From an uncultured bacterium (GTDB lineage: Bacteria; Verrucomicrobiota; Lentisphaeria; Victivallales; UBA1829), in NCBI GenBank assembly GCA_900548385.1, contig URKJ01000026.1, positions 1 through 64,000 on the forward strand: a stretch of 64,000 nt of DNA, in the 5' to 3' direction. Both the position numbers and the translations under genes were made by a program. The notes under the pieces were generated by a model. It saw only the letters and a list, made by a program, of their open reading frames with translations, had not been told where the DNA came from and searched no databases. Each line of letters starts with the position of its first letter. Within the stretch, counting starts at the first letter, position 1. Below are positions 1 to 7,931 of this stretch, in pieces.

Positions 1-7
1 TAGCTCC

Positions 8-41
8 GTCTCGTGGGCTCGGAGATGTGTATAAGAGACAG
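8..41 (+). other. Illumina Nextera adapter remnant (assembly artefact)
   Basis: Bases 8-41 match the Nextera read-2 transposase adapter as I know it. Bases 23-41 are the 19-bp Tn5 mosaic end (AGATGTGTATAAGAGACAG). This is library-preparation sequence left at a contig terminus, so bases 1-41 should not be interpreted biologically and the natural upstream context of the first gene is unknown. Confidence 0.97.
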
Positions 42-107
42 GTAATGGACTTCTTATTTTAAGATTTTGGATACATTTTAAAATAACCAAACGTATTGGA
101 GAGAACA

Positions 108-1214
108 TTGAAAATTCTGATGACCGGAATTACAGGGTTGGTTGGCGGAGCCTTCACAACAGCATTATTGCGTGAACATCCCACTTTTGAAGTTGTGTCC
201 CTCTGCCGGGGATTCTGCGGAGAGTCCGGACAGTCGCGTGCGGAAAAAATCCTGCGCACACAGTGTGAGTTCGATGGCAAGCCGGAAACAGCAGACGACA
301 TTCTTTCCCGCGTCAAGATCGTGGAAGGCACGCTGGGCAATCTTCCGGCGGAAGCCATGGCGAAGGAAGGTCCGTTCGATACGTTCTTCCATTGCGCGGC
401 GGATGTGAATCTCGGCAAAGATCCGGAAGGCAAAACCTATGCGACTAATTTCGGCGGGACTCAGGCGGCGCTGGCGCTTGCAAAAGCGGTCAATGTTCCC
501 TCGTTCCATTATGTCAGCACCGCGTATGTCGCCGGAAAAACTGCCGGACGCGTCATGGAAGACGATATGCCGGCAACCGATTTCAACAATTCGTATGAAC
601 GCAGCAAATTCGATGCGGAAAAACTGGTCCGCGAGTCCGGTTTCCCCTATACGGTCTACCGTCCCGCGATCGTTGTCGGAAGACGTTCCGACGGCGTGGT
701 CCGCAAGCCGCTGGCGTTCTATCGTCTGCTTGAATTTCTCGGACAGGTGAAGCGTCTTTCCTGCTCCAAGGCGGGAATTTCCCCGAAAGGACCGTTTACC
801 ACCTCTCTCCGCATTCAGGCGGGAGCTACGGACAAGGTGTATTTCGTTCCCGTGGACTACGTTCAGGAAGCGATTGCCAAGCTCTTCATGGCTCCGGTGG
901 AAAACCGCACTTATCACATTACCGGCGACAGCCCGGTAAGTCGCTACGACATCGAGAAAGCTGTCTGCGAAGTGCTTCAGGCTCAGGGACTTTCCGTCCA
1001 GAAAGTCGTGGAGAACCCCACCAAACAGGAAATTCTCGTGCAGAAGATGATCGGCGACCTGATGCCGTATTTTGAATCCGAGATCATTTTCGACCAGACC
1101 AACGTCCGCAAAGCGCTTGGCGATGCCGCGCTTGACTGGAAGCTGGATATTGACTTCCTGCGTAAAATGATTACCGCTTATTACAAGCGCGAAAATCCGG
1201 AAGTCGTGCCCTGA
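108..1214 (+). CDS. Extended SDR-family NAD(P)-dependent oxidoreductase/epimerase
   Basis: A 368-residue Rossmann-fold protein of the extended short-chain dehydrogenase/reductase class. The N-terminus carries the dinucleotide-binding motif TGITGLVGG. A YERSK motif in the middle supplies the catalytic Tyr and Lys (YxxxK). The C-terminal half is a typical variable substrate domain. The family includes nucleotide-sugar epimerases and thioester-reductase-like (NAD_binding_4) enzymes, and I cannot tell which substrate is used. I prefer the TTG start at 108 (protein begins MKILMTG) because GGAG lies 6 nt upstream; a TTG at 96 would add four residues. A strong terminator follows. The natural upstream region is lost at the contig end. 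Confidence 0.85.
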   Translation: MKILMTGITGLVGGAFTTALLREHPTFEVVSLCRGFCGESGQSRAEKILRTQCEFDGKPETADDILSRVKIVEGTLGNLPAEAMAKEGPFDTFFHCAADVNLGKDPEGKTYATNFGGTQAALALAKAVNVPSFHYVSTAYVAGKTAGRVMEDDMPATDFNNSYERSKFDAEKLVRESGFPYTVYRPAIVVGRRSDGVVRKPLAFYRLLEFLGQVKRLSCSKAGISPKGPFTTSLRIQAGATDKVYFVPVDYVQEAIAKLFMAPVENRTYHITGDSPVSRYDIEKAVCEVLQAQGLSVQKVVENPTKQEILVQKMIGDLMPYFESEIIFDQTNVRKALGDAALDWKLDIDFLRKMITAYYKRENPEVVP

Positions 1215-1241
1215 TCGTTTCAGGGACAGTCTTTGGAACTG

Positions 1242-1282
1242 ATACCGGTGCGGAGTTGATCCCCGCACCGGTATTTTATTTT
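1242..1282 (+). terminator. Rho-independent terminator after the SDR gene
   Basis: A perfect 12-bp inverted repeat (1242-1253 with 1263-1274, arm ATACCGGTGCGG) is followed by TTTATTTT. It ends the SDR transcript and lies just before the stop of the convergent HIT gene. Confidence 0.85.
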
Positions 1283-1292
1283 GCCGGACGGC

Positions 1293-1784
1293 TCATTTCC
1301 AGGCGTCGCGCAGGAGGTTTGCCGTATTGACGAGCGCCTCCGGCACACAGCGGACGTCGCCGAGAACCGGCATGAAACTGGTGTCGCCGAACCAGCGGGG
1401 AACGAGATGCAGATGCAAGTGTTCCGCGACTCCCGCTCCGGCGGCGGTGCCGAGATTGAATCCGGCATTGTAACCGTCCGGTTTCATCAGTTTCTGCAGG
1501 AGGTCCTTGGCAAACGCGCAGGTGTCGATCAGCTCGTGCCGGGTTTCGGGAGATAACTGCGAGAGATCGGCGCAGTGTTCATACGGCGTGATCAGCAGAT
1601 GTCCCGCATTGTAGGGATAGCGGTTGAGCATTACGAAGCAGTGTTCCATACGCTTCACAATCAGCTCTTCTTCTCTGGAACCGGTGTATTCTTTCTTGCC
1701 GCAGAAGAAGCATCCGGATTCTTTTTCCCCGTAAACGAACTCAACGCGCCACGGCGCCCACAGCGGACGGTTTTGAGCGTTCAT
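1293..1784 (-). CDS. HIT-family nucleotide hydrolase/transferase
   Basis: A 163-residue histidine-triad protein. The signature HLHLHLVPRW (His122, 124, 126) is intact and supplies the nucleophilic histidine used on nucleoside phosphoramidates or dinucleoside polyphosphates. An N-terminal CFFC pair (Cys25, Cys28) fits the zinc-containing branch often annotated as AP4A phosphorylase-like HIT proteins. The start at 1784 has an AGGAGG-type ribosome-binding site (complement of cctcctt at about 1794). It is a single gene, convergent with the SDR gene. The biological substrate cannot be told from sequence. Confidence 0.9.
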   Translation of the reverse strand: MNAQNRPLWAPWRVEFVYGEKESGCFFCGKKEYTGSREEELIVKRMEHCFVMLNRYPYNAGHLLITPYEHCADLSQLSPETRHELIDTCAFAKDLLQKLMKPDGYNAGFNLGTAAGAGVAEHLHLHLVPRWFGDTSFMPVLGDVRCVPEALVNTANLLRDAWK

Positions 1785-1862
1785 GATTTTTCCTCCTTCT
1801 TTGATTTGATTTTTTGAAAAGTCATGCTATATTTACTTCTTCACGGCCGCATAATGTTGCCA

Positions 1863-1892
1863 TTGACAGAAAACAAGCTCTTATAATAAGAT
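1863..1892 (+). promoter_or_regulatory. Candidate sigma-70 promoter for rpmE
   Basis: A perfect -35 TTGACA (1863-1868) is followed after 18 bp by TAAGAT (1887-1892). A closer TATAAT at 1882-1887 is only 13 bp away from the -35, too short for a normal promoter. The predicted start site is a few bases upstream of the rpmE ribosome-binding site. Confidence 0.45.
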
Positions 1893-1919
1893 AACCCCAT
1901 AGAATAAGGTTTGCAAAAG

Positions 1920-2123
1920 ATGAAAGAAGGAATCCATCCGAATTATGGTCCTGCAAAAGTGATCTGCGCTTGCGGGAAAGTCTGGGAAATCAGCTCCACG
2001 AGAAAAGAACAGCGTGTCGGTATCTGTGCGGATTGCCATCCGTTCTTCACCGGCAAACAGAAGCTTGTGGATATTGCCGGACGCGTTGACAAGTTCAACA
2101 AGCGTTACGGAAAAAAGGCGTAA
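1920..2123 (+). CDS. rpmE: 50S ribosomal protein L31
   Basis: A 67-residue L31 protein of the large ribosomal subunit. It begins MKEGIHPNYG, as family members do, which selects ATG 1920 with AAGGT 9 nt upstream rather than the in-frame TTG at 1911. The four zinc-binding cysteines are present (CxC in VICACG and CxxC in GICADC), so this is the zinc-containing C+ form. C-terminal FFTGKQK and FNKRYGKK are characteristic. A terminator-like hairpin lies between it and prfA. Confidence 0.97.
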   Translation: MKEGIHPNYGPAKVICACGKVWEISSTRKEQRVGICADCHPFFTGKQKLVDIAGRVDKFNKRYGKKA

Positions 2124-2140
2124 TTGTTCCGCCGAACAGG

Positions 2141-2192
2141 AAACCCGTCTGCTGCCGGAAACGCTTTTTATTCCGGTCTGTGACGGGTTTTT
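2141..2192 (+). terminator. Terminator/attenuator between rpmE and prfA
   Basis: AAACCCGTC (2141-2149) pairs with GACGGGTTT (2182-2190), with a nested CCGGAA/TTCCGG helix, followed by a run of five T ending at 2192. It sits only 12 bases before the prfA start codon, so prfA expression must involve read-through or an internal start. Confidence 0.7.
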
Positions 2193-2204
2193 CGTGTCCC
2201 GATT

Positions 2205-3308
2205 ATGCAGCCTCAGGATATTGCCGTTCATATCGGCTCCATGAAGGAGCGTTTTGCCGAACTGGAAAAGCAGCTTGCCGCACCGGATATTTATTCAAGA
2301 CCGGCGGAATGCAAAGCGCTTTCCCGGGAGCGGCAGTATCTTGCCGGAATCTTTGAATCCTACGAGGCGTGGAACCGGACGCTGGAAGAGATCCGGGGAA
2401 ACCGGGAATTGCTGGCGCAGGAGAAAGATCCGGAGTTTCTGGCGCTTCTGGAAGCCGATCTGGAGGAACTGGAGAAACGTTCCGCGCAGATCGAACAGCG
2501 TCTCACGATTGCGTTGATTCCGCGCGATGCGGCGGATTCCAGGGACACCATTGTGGAAATCCGCCCTGCGGCGGGCGGCGAGGAGGCCGCTTTGTTCGCC
2601 GGCGAAATGTTCCGCATGTATTTGAAATTCGCAGAAAAAAACGGTTGGCGCAGCGAGGTGCTGGAACAGAGCGACAGCGATCTCGGCGGGATTAAGGAAG
2701 CCGTTTTTTCCCTGTCCGGAAACGATGTGTTTTCCCTGATGAAGTTTGAAAGCGGCGTTCATCGCGTTCAGCGGGTTCCCGCGACGGAATCCGGCGGTCG
2801 CATTCACACATCCACCATCACGGTTTCCGTTCTGCCCGAAGCGGAGGAGACCGACGAGATTGAGGTCCGGCATGAGGACCTTGAGATTTCCACGTTCCGT
2901 TCATCCGGTCCCGGCGGACAGAATGTCAACCGTACCGATTCCGCTGTGCGGATTCTGCACAAGCCGAGCGGGCTCGTGGTTGCGAGTCAGCAGGAGCGGT
3001 CGCAAATCCGCAACCGTGAGATTGCTCTTCGTATTCTGAAAGCGAAACTGCTGGAGATTCAGCGCCGGGAGGAAGCCGCCCGTCATGCCGCTTCCAAACG
3101 TATGCAGACCGGTACCGGAGACCGCAGTGAGCGGATCCGGACTTACAATTTTCCCCAGAACCGCATTACGGATCACCGTTACGGTGTTTCCGCCTATGAC
3201 CTGCCATCCCTGATGGAGGGAAATCTGGACTTGATTTTGGATCCGGTTCTTGCGGTGGAGAGCAAGCAGGCAATCGACGGGATTCTTTCCGGTTCCCATG
3301 CCGGATAA
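2205..3308 (+). CDS. prfA: Peptide chain release factor 1
   Basis: A 367-residue class-I release factor that recognises UAA and UAG at the ribosomal A site and triggers peptide release. The tripeptide anticodon is PAT (residues 192-194, in HRVQRVPATES), as in RF1; RF2 has SPF. The catalytic GGQ is at residues 237-239 within SGPGGQNVN. Length matches the family. The ATG at 2205 has no clear ribosome-binding site and follows the rpmE terminator hairpin by 12 bases; an alternative ATG lies at 2241. The usual neighbour prmC is not here. The gene is convergent with the AraC regulator, 9 bp away. Confidence 0.96.
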   Translation: MQPQDIAVHIGSMKERFAELEKQLAAPDIYSRPAECKALSRERQYLAGIFESYEAWNRTLEEIRGNRELLAQEKDPEFLALLEADLEELEKRSAQIEQRLTIALIPRDAADSRDTIVEIRPAAGGEEAALFAGEMFRMYLKFAEKNGWRSEVLEQSDSDLGGIKEAVFSLSGNDVFSLMKFESGVHRVQRVPATESGGRIHTSTITVSVLPEAEETDEIEVRHEDLEISTFRSSGPGGQNVNRTDSAVRILHKPSGLVVASQQERSQIRNREIALRILKAKLLEIQRREEAARHAASKRMQTGTGDRSERIRTYNFPQNRITDHRYGVSAYDLPSLMEGNLDLILDPVLAVESKQAIDGILSGSHAG

Positions 3309-3317
3309 ACGCGCCTT

Positions 3318-4163
3318 TCACTTCCGTTTCCGGTATTTCTGCGGGGAGGTGCCGTAATGATTGCGGAATTGACGGCAGAAATAATTGCTGTCTGAAAAAC
3401 CGGTCCGCTCCGCGATTTCCGAGATCGAAAGTTCGGGATTGAGCAGCAGCATTACACTTTTCTTCAACCGCAGCCGCAGGAGGTATTCGTTCGGCGGATA
3501 TCCGGTTGCCCGCCGGATCTGACGCGTCAGCGTGCTGACCGACATTCCCGCCAGTTTTGCCATCCGGGTTCGCGGCCATGGTTCGGCGGAACGGTCCGAA
3601 AGTTCATTGAGCAGCCGGTATACTTCAAGCGGAACATTTTCCGCATCGGGATCCATGGCGCCGGACAACCGTGACAGGTGAACGATCAGCAGGACGAACA
3701 GCGCCGCCATCGCGGAGGCATAATCTTCCCGGCGGCTGTTCTGCTCCTCCTCGATCGCCGCCAGCAGCTCCAGTATGCGCGGCATCTGTTCCGGCGGCAG
3801 ATGCAGTCCGCACCCCGCGGAACGTTCCGGCTCCAGCAGAGAGAGACGGCGCAGAAGCGGATAGCGGCTTAATGCAAACAGCGGACTGCCGACTTCGTGC
3901 AGATCGAACAGAAGATTGCAGAGCGCCAGGTTGTGCAGATTTTCGTATCCGTGCCGGGTTTGTCCTTTGATCAGAAAAATATCACCTGCGGAGATGGGAC
4001 GGCGCTCGCCGTGGATCAGGTGTTCTCCCGAACCGCGGTAGACGATCACCAGTTCGGAAAACTCATGGCTGTGCAGATCGTAGGCCTCCTGCGGGTCGCG
4101 GCGGATCAGTTTCAGCGGCAGCGTCTTGTTTGCCAGAAAGTCCGAACGGGATAAAATTGCCAT
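3318..4163 (-). CDS. AraC-family regulator, probably of rhamnose metabolism
   Basis: A 281-residue regulator with an N-terminal cupin sugar-sensing domain (HSHEFSELVIVYRGSGEHLIHG, then AGDIFLIKGQTRHGYEN) and a C-terminal pair of AraC helix-turn-helix motifs ending SDSNYFCRQFRNHYGTSPQKYR. The start at 4163 (MAILSRSDF) has AGGA 7 nt upstream; a longer frame exists but lacks a ribosome-binding site. It is divergent from L-rhamnose isomerase, 108 bp apart, so regulation of rhamnose use (RhaS/RhaR-like) is a reasonable inference. Its promoter contains a 13-bp palindrome. Confidence 0.88.
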   Translation of the reverse strand: MAILSRSDFLANKTLPLKLIRRDPQEAYDLHSHEFSELVIVYRGSGEHLIHGERRPISAGDIFLIKGQTRHGYENLHNLALCNLLFDLHEVGSPLFALSRYPLLRRLSLLEPERSAGCGLHLPPEQMPRILELLAAIEEEQNSRREDYASAMAALFVLLIVHLSRLSGAMDPDAENVPLEVYRLLNELSDRSAEPWPRTRMAKLAGMSVSTLTRQIRRATGYPPNEYLLRLRLKKSVMLLLNPELSISEIAERTGFSDSNYFCRQFRNHYGTSPQKYRKRK

Positions 4164-4183
4164 GACAGTTCCTTTTTGGAACA

Positions 4184-4212
4184 AAAATACTATAAAATGA
4201 CTCATTTGTCAA
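4184..4212 (-). promoter_or_regulatory. Candidate promoter of the AraC gene with internal palindrome
   Basis: On the minus strand a perfect TTGACA (4212-4207) is followed after 17 bp by TATTTT (4189-4184). The spacer holds AAATGA-C-TCATTT (4195-4207), a perfect 6-bp-arm palindrome that could bind a regulator controlling this gene, rhaA, or both. Confidence 0.45.
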
Positions 4213-4271
4213 GGTTTTTTGTTTTGAAAATGCTAAATTTCTTCAGAAAACCAAAATAGAAAGGGCGTTAT

Positions 4272-5531
4272 ATGGCACAGCAGAACATTGAACGGAACTA
4301 TCAGTTTGCAAAAGAGTATTACGCAGGAGTCGGCGTCGATACGGATGCGGCGCTGAAACAGCTTGCGCAAATTCCGATTTCCCTCCATTGCTGGCAGGGC
4401 GACGACGTCGGCGGATTCGAACCCGACGCGGGCGGAGCTTCCGGCGGGATCCTGTCCACCGGAAACTATCCCGGACGCGCCCGGACGCCGCAGGAGCTGC
4501 GCAGTGATCTCAACAAGGCGTTTGCTTTGATCCCCGGCAAAAAGCGCCTGAATCTTCATGCGATCTATCTGGATACCGACAAGCCGGTGGAGCGCAACCG
4601 TATCGAGCCGAAACATTTCCAGAGCTGGATCGACTGGGCGAAAGAGCAGAACGCCGGACTTGATTTCAACCCGACGTTCTTCGGGCATCCCAATGCGGTG
4701 TCGAACCTTACGCTGTCCCATCCGGATGACGGGATCCGTCAGTTCTGGATTGAGCACGGCATTGCCTGCCGCAAAATCGCGGAGGAAATGGGACGTCAGC
4801 TCGGCAATCCCGCTGTGATGAATACCTGGATCCCGGACGGTTTCAAGGATGTGACGATCGACCGCCGCGCGGCGCGTGCGCGTCTTGAACAGTCGCTTGA
4901 CGCGATGTTCGCGGAGAAGATTGCGCCGGAATTCATGCGGGATGCCGTGGAATCCAAACTGTTCGGGATCGGCGTGGAGACCTGTACGGTGGGCTCCAAC
5001 GAGTTCTATCTGGGCTATGCGGTCAAAAACGGCGTGATGCTTTGTCTGGACTCCGGTCACTTCCATCCGACTGAGATCATCAGCGATAAGCTGAGTTCCG
5101 TTCTTCTGTTTGTGGACGAGATCCTGCTCCATGTTTCGCGCCCGGTCCGCTGGGACAGCGACCATGTGGTTTTCTTCGACGACGAGCTTCAGGCGATTGC
5201 CCGCGAGATCGTTTACAACGGTGCGGAGCGGGTGCATATCGGTCTTGATTACTTCGACGCCACGATCAACCGCATCATCGCCTGGGTGGTCGGCACGCGC
5301 AATATGCAGAAAGCCCTGCTGAAGGCGCTTCTGGAACCGGCAAGCCGGCTGAAAGAGATGGAGAAAAACTTTGACAACGGACGCAAAATGGCGCTTCTGG
5401 AAGAGTTGAAGATGTTCCCCCTCGGCGCTGTTTACGACTATTTCTGTGAACAGCAGTCGGTTCCCGCCGGACTCGATTTCCTGCCGGAGATCGACCAATA
5501 CGAGAAAACGGTTCTTTCCGCCCGCAAATGA
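4272..5531 (+). CDS. rhaA: L-rhamnose isomerase
   Basis: A 419-residue cytoplasmic TIM-barrel enzyme converting L-rhamnose to L-rhamnulose, the first step of rhamnose catabolism. It is the same length as E. coli RhaA and nearly collinear with it in memory. Diagnostic segments are ISLHCWQGDDVGGFE, TGNYPG, KRLNLHAIYL, LDFNPTFFGHP, ESKLFGIGVE, CLDSGHFHPTE and HVSRPVRWDSDHVV; these hold the metal-binding Glu, Asp and His residues. AAAGGG lies upstream of ATG 4272. The rhamnulokinase and aldolase genes are not adjacent. A 12-bp stem-loop follows. Confidence 0.97.
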   Translation: MAQQNIERNYQFAKEYYAGVGVDTDAALKQLAQIPISLHCWQGDDVGGFEPDAGGASGGILSTGNYPGRARTPQELRSDLNKAFALIPGKKRLNLHAIYLDTDKPVERNRIEPKHFQSWIDWAKEQNAGLDFNPTFFGHPNAVSNLTLSHPDDGIRQFWIEHGIACRKIAEEMGRQLGNPAVMNTWIPDGFKDVTIDRRAARARLEQSLDAMFAEKIAPEFMRDAVESKLFGIGVETCTVGSNEFYLGYAVKNGVMLCLDSGHFHPTEIISDKLSSVLLFVDEILLHVSRPVRWDSDHVVFFDDELQAIAREIVYNGAERVHIGLDYFDATINRIIAWVVGTRNMQKALLKALLEPASRLKEMEKNFDNGRKMALLEELKMFPLGAVYDYFCEQQSVPAGLDFLPEIDQYEKTVLSARK

Positions 5532-5541
5532 CGTGCCTGTC

Positions 5542-5572
5542 CGGAGAACCGGCGTTTCCCGCCGGTTCTCCG
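5542..5572 (+). terminator. Stem-loop after rhaA
   Basis: A perfect 12-bp inverted repeat (5542-5553 with 5561-5572, core GGAGAACCGGC) lies 11 bp after the rhaA stop codon. The following T tract is short, so termination is likely but not textbook. Confidence 0.6.
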
Positions 5573-5618
5573 CGGATCGTTTCAATTCCGATTACCGGGA
5601 TTTTTTCTGAAAAAACAC

Positions 5619-5647
5619 TTGATTTTTTCCCGTTATTGATGTAGCTT
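5619..5647 (+). promoter_or_regulatory. Candidate promoter for the small membrane protein/tsaB operon
   Basis: TTGATT (5619-5624), a 17-bp spacer, then TAGCTT (5642-5647), about 30 bp before the start at 5678. The -35 is the same as that of the sensor/phosphatase gene at 28.8 kb; the -10 is weak. Confidence 0.35.
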
Positions 5648-5677
5648 TAAAAAAAGCAACACGAGCGGGGTATTCTT

Positions 5678-5971
5678 ATGACAGTCGTTTATTTCATTCT
5701 GAAAGCGGTTTTATTCCTGATTGCGGAATCGTTTCTTACCTGGTATGCCGCCGACCGGATGAAAATCCGCTTTCCTCTGGGAGCGCTGCCTCCGTTTGTC
5801 CTGATTTATTGCGCGTTGTTTCTGATCCCCTATGCGGGGTGGATTCTGGCGACGCTTTTTCTGCTCCGGTTTACTGCGGTTATGACAAATGCCCGCACAT
5901 GGCCGGAATCTTCCGCATATGCGCTTGTTGTCGTTCCGGTCACATGGCTTGTGAAAGTTCTTCTTTTCTGA
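5678..5971 (+). CDS. Small integral membrane protein, function unknown
   Basis: A 97-residue, strongly hydrophobic protein with three likely membrane-spanning segments (about residues 3-22, 33-64 as a long hydrophobic stretch, and 79-96). There is a short polar loop with AADRMKIRF after the first segment. No family motif is recognised. It precedes tsaB by 65 bp on the same strand and may share its transcript. Because ATG 5678 follows a plausible promoter and the frame is well filled, I consider it real, but no function can be assigned. Confidence 0.7.
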   Translation: MTVVYFILKAVLFLIAESFLTWYAADRMKIRFPLGALPPFVLIYCALFLIPYAGWILATLFLLRFTAVMTNARTWPESSAYALVVVPVTWLVKVLLF

Positions 5972-6036
5972 CTGTTTCCGGTTGATTTTCTGCAAAAACA
6001 GGTTATTTTTCACGAATAGAACTGGAGAACTCATTT

Positions 6037-6726
6037 ATGGAACACAAGACAATCCGGGCAGCTTTGGATTTTTCATGGAATGAAGCTTCCATCGCGCTTG
6101 CCGATGAACACGATACGGTCCTTTTTACTGAAAAAATCATGCTGAACGGTCATGACGCATCCGCGTTGCCGGAGCGTTTGGCACAGGCGGCTGCCCATGC
6201 GGGGACTCCGCTGTCCGGAGTTACGGAATGGAGCGTTGGAACCGGGCCCGGCGGATTTACCGGATTGCGTGTCGCCGCCGCGCTTGTCAGCGGGCTGACT
6301 TACGGACATCCGGAGATCAAGGTGCGCGGAGTGCCCTCTGCCGCCGGACTCATCCGGTCCGCATTCGCCGGGGATTTTCCGCGGAAAGCTGTCGCGCTGT
6401 TTGACGGCCGCCGTTCGGAGATTCTGGCCTATGGGATGGAGCTGAAAGACGGTTCGTATCAGCCGGACGGCTTTACCGCGGTGCTTCAGAAGCCGGAAGA
6501 ACTTGCCGCCGTTCTTGACAGCGCCCGTGCCGCCGCATTGGAGAAAGACCGTGCCGCGCTCTGCCGGTTTGCACCGGAACTTGCGGAAAAGATCTGCCAT
6601 ACTCCGTCGATTCAGGCGGAAGAGCTGATTTTCAACGATCCCCGGAATTTTTCCGCTTCACCGACCGAATTGATTTATCTGCGTGCCGCCGTGTTTGTGG
6701 AAGCGCGAATTCCGAGAAAAATCTGA
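6037..6726 (+). CDS. tsaB: tRNA threonylcarbamoyladenosine biosynthesis protein TsaB
   Basis: A 229-residue ASKHA-fold protein that forms a complex with TsaD and TsaE to make t6A at position 37 of ANN-decoding tRNAs. The signature VGTGPGGFTGLRVAAAL is clear, as is the N-terminal ALDFSWNEASIAL, the equivalent of the LAIDTS motif. Length is normal. GGAGAA lies 9 nt before ATG 6037. The stop is 2 bp from the next start, so the two genes are translationally coupled. tsaD and tsaE are not in the window. Confidence 0.92.
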   Translation: MEHKTIRAALDFSWNEASIALADEHDTVLFTEKIMLNGHDASALPERLAQAAAHAGTPLSGVTEWSVGTGPGGFTGLRVAAALVSGLTYGHPEIKVRGVPSAAGLIRSAFAGDFPRKAVALFDGRRSEILAYGMELKDGSYQPDGFTAVLQKPEELAAVLDSARAAALEKDRAALCRFAPELAEKICHTPSIQAEELIFNDPRNFSASPTELIYLRAAVFVEARIPRKI

Positions 6727-6728
6727 TC

Positions 6729-7451
6729 ATGACGTTCCGCAAACTGGTTTTTTATGTTCTGCTTCCGCTGTTTCTGCTGCTGTTGCTGCTGACGGCGGGG
6801 AGTGTTTGCGCCGCCATGCTTCTGGATGAGATGCCGATCACATCCAAACTTGCTTCTTCACTGGATTTTACGCCGATGATGACGGGTATGCGTTCCGTCA
6901 ACCGCAGTATTTATTCCGCACTGCGTCAACCCCCCGGAAAAGAAGAGGTTCTGGAACTGACGGAACGGGAATTCAATGCTCTGCTGGCTGGGACTGCGGG
7001 CAATCCGTTTGCCGCTTCTCTGGTCAGGATCCGTTTGCCGGACGAAGTGAAAAACGGCCGGCTGGTTTTGGAAGACGGTGTGTTCAACTTTTTTTATCCG
7101 TATGATATTCAGCGGGATACGCCGTTCGGCAGATATATCAACATCCGCTGCCGCTTCCGTCTTTCCATCCGGAATGGAGAACCGGAGATCCGGATTCTTT
7201 CCTGCAAAGCGGGAACGCTCCCCGTTTCGGAAGCCAGAGTCCAGAGCATAATCGGGAAGAAAATGCGCGAGCAGTATTCCGGGACACCGGCGGAACGAAT
7301 CGTCCGGGCGGGGATTGTCAGTCTGACGATGGAAGAGGAAAAAGCGGTTCTGCGGTATCGTCCGTATGAACTGATTGAGGCTGCGGACCGGGAATTCAAT
7401 TCTGACGGACAGCCCCGGATCCGTGAAACTCTGCGTCGGCTGGTTCGCTGA
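6729..7451 (+). CDS. Membrane-anchored protein of unknown function coupled to tsaB
   Basis: A 240-residue protein with an N-terminal hydrophobic anchor or signal (residues 8-30, very leucine-rich) followed by a soluble domain outside the cytoplasm. The domain has an ELTEREFNALLAG segment, a beta-rich centre (VKNGRLVLEDGVFNFFYP) and a C-terminal basic tail. The layout resembles lipid- or polymer-binding periplasmic domains, but I recognise no specific family. It starts 2 bp after tsaB, so it is co-translated with it, and it is followed by a bidirectional terminator. Confidence 0.75.
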   Translation: MTFRKLVFYVLLPLFLLLLLLTAGSVCAAMLLDEMPITSKLASSLDFTPMMTGMRSVNRSIYSALRQPPGKEEVLELTEREFNALLAGTAGNPFAASLVRIRLPDEVKNGRLVLEDGVFNFFYPYDIQRDTPFGRYINIRCRFRLSIRNGEPEIRILSCKAGTLPVSEARVQSIIGKKMREQYSGTPAERIVRAGIVSLTMEEEKAVLRYRPYELIEAADREFNSDGQPRIRETLRRLVR

Positions 7452-7472
7452 ATCCGGATCGGCAAGATAAGA

Positions 7473-7502
7473 TAAAAAAGTACCGCAACAATGCGGTACT
7501 TT
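7473..7502. terminator. Bidirectional terminator
   Basis: An 11-bp stem (7477-7487 with 7492-7502, core AGTACCGCA) has a four-base loop. On the minus strand it is followed by six T; on the plus strand the T tract is three long. It separates the tsaB operon from the convergent tail-fibre-like operon. Confidence 0.8.
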
Positions 7503-7513
7503 CCGGTTGGCAA

Positions 7514-7930
7514 CTACTCTGCCGCCGGAACTTCCCAGCCGCAGAGAACGGAAGAGTCCGCTTCTCCGTCCCAGACGGAACTGCCGTCTTCGGAGATCGT
7601 GACTTTGCGGACCGTGCAGAGATTGCTGTCTGTTTCATTCAGGGCGAGACAGACCGCCGGATGAATCGTCACCGCCTGCGGATATTTGAATTTGTAGATG
7701 CGCACCTGCGGAGTGGATTCCGCCGTTTCTTCAAACAGTGCGTCGCTTCCGGGCGGAAGTGATTCCGTTTCTTCGATCGTGATGGTTGTTTCGTTGACGG
7801 GGCGCCCGCCGGGGGTTCCGTCTCCCGTGTAGAATGCTTTGCGGGTGGTGTCGAACATCAGTTCCCCGTCTTCGAGGATGACTTCCTGACGTTCTGCGCT
7901 GGTGCCGTAAGGCGGTTTGAAAACTGCCAT
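7514..7930 (-). CDS. Tail-fibre-like protein with Mtd-type N-terminal repeat
   Basis: A 138-residue acidic protein. Its N-terminus (GTSAERQEVILEDGELMFDT, then KAFYTGDGTPGGRPV) resembles the short repeat seen at the N-terminus of phage tail fibres and the major tropism determinant, where the consensus is roughly LxEGElgydtdtgkfkiGDG. The rest is beta-rich without recognised motifs. The start at 7930 (MAVFKPP) has AGGAG inside the last codons of the upstream gene, one base after its stop, so the pair is tightly coupled. No capsid, terminase or tail-assembly gene is nearby. Confidence 0.7.
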   Translation of the reverse strand: MAVFKPPYGTSAERQEVILEDGELMFDTTRKAFYTGDGTPGGRPVNETTITIEETESLPPGSDALFEETAESTPQVRIYKFKYPQAVTIHPAVCLALNETDSNLCTVRKVTISEDGSSVWDGEADSSVLCGWEVPAAE

Positions 7931-7931
7931 T

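Noticed and set aside
23..41. Tn5-type mosaic end as evidence of a transposon
   Set aside because: It is part of the Nextera adapter; no transposase or second end exists.
1882..1887. Exact TATAAT as the rpmE -10 box
   Set aside because: It is only 13 bp from the perfect TTGACA; the 18-bp-spaced TAAGAT is the more likely functional partner.
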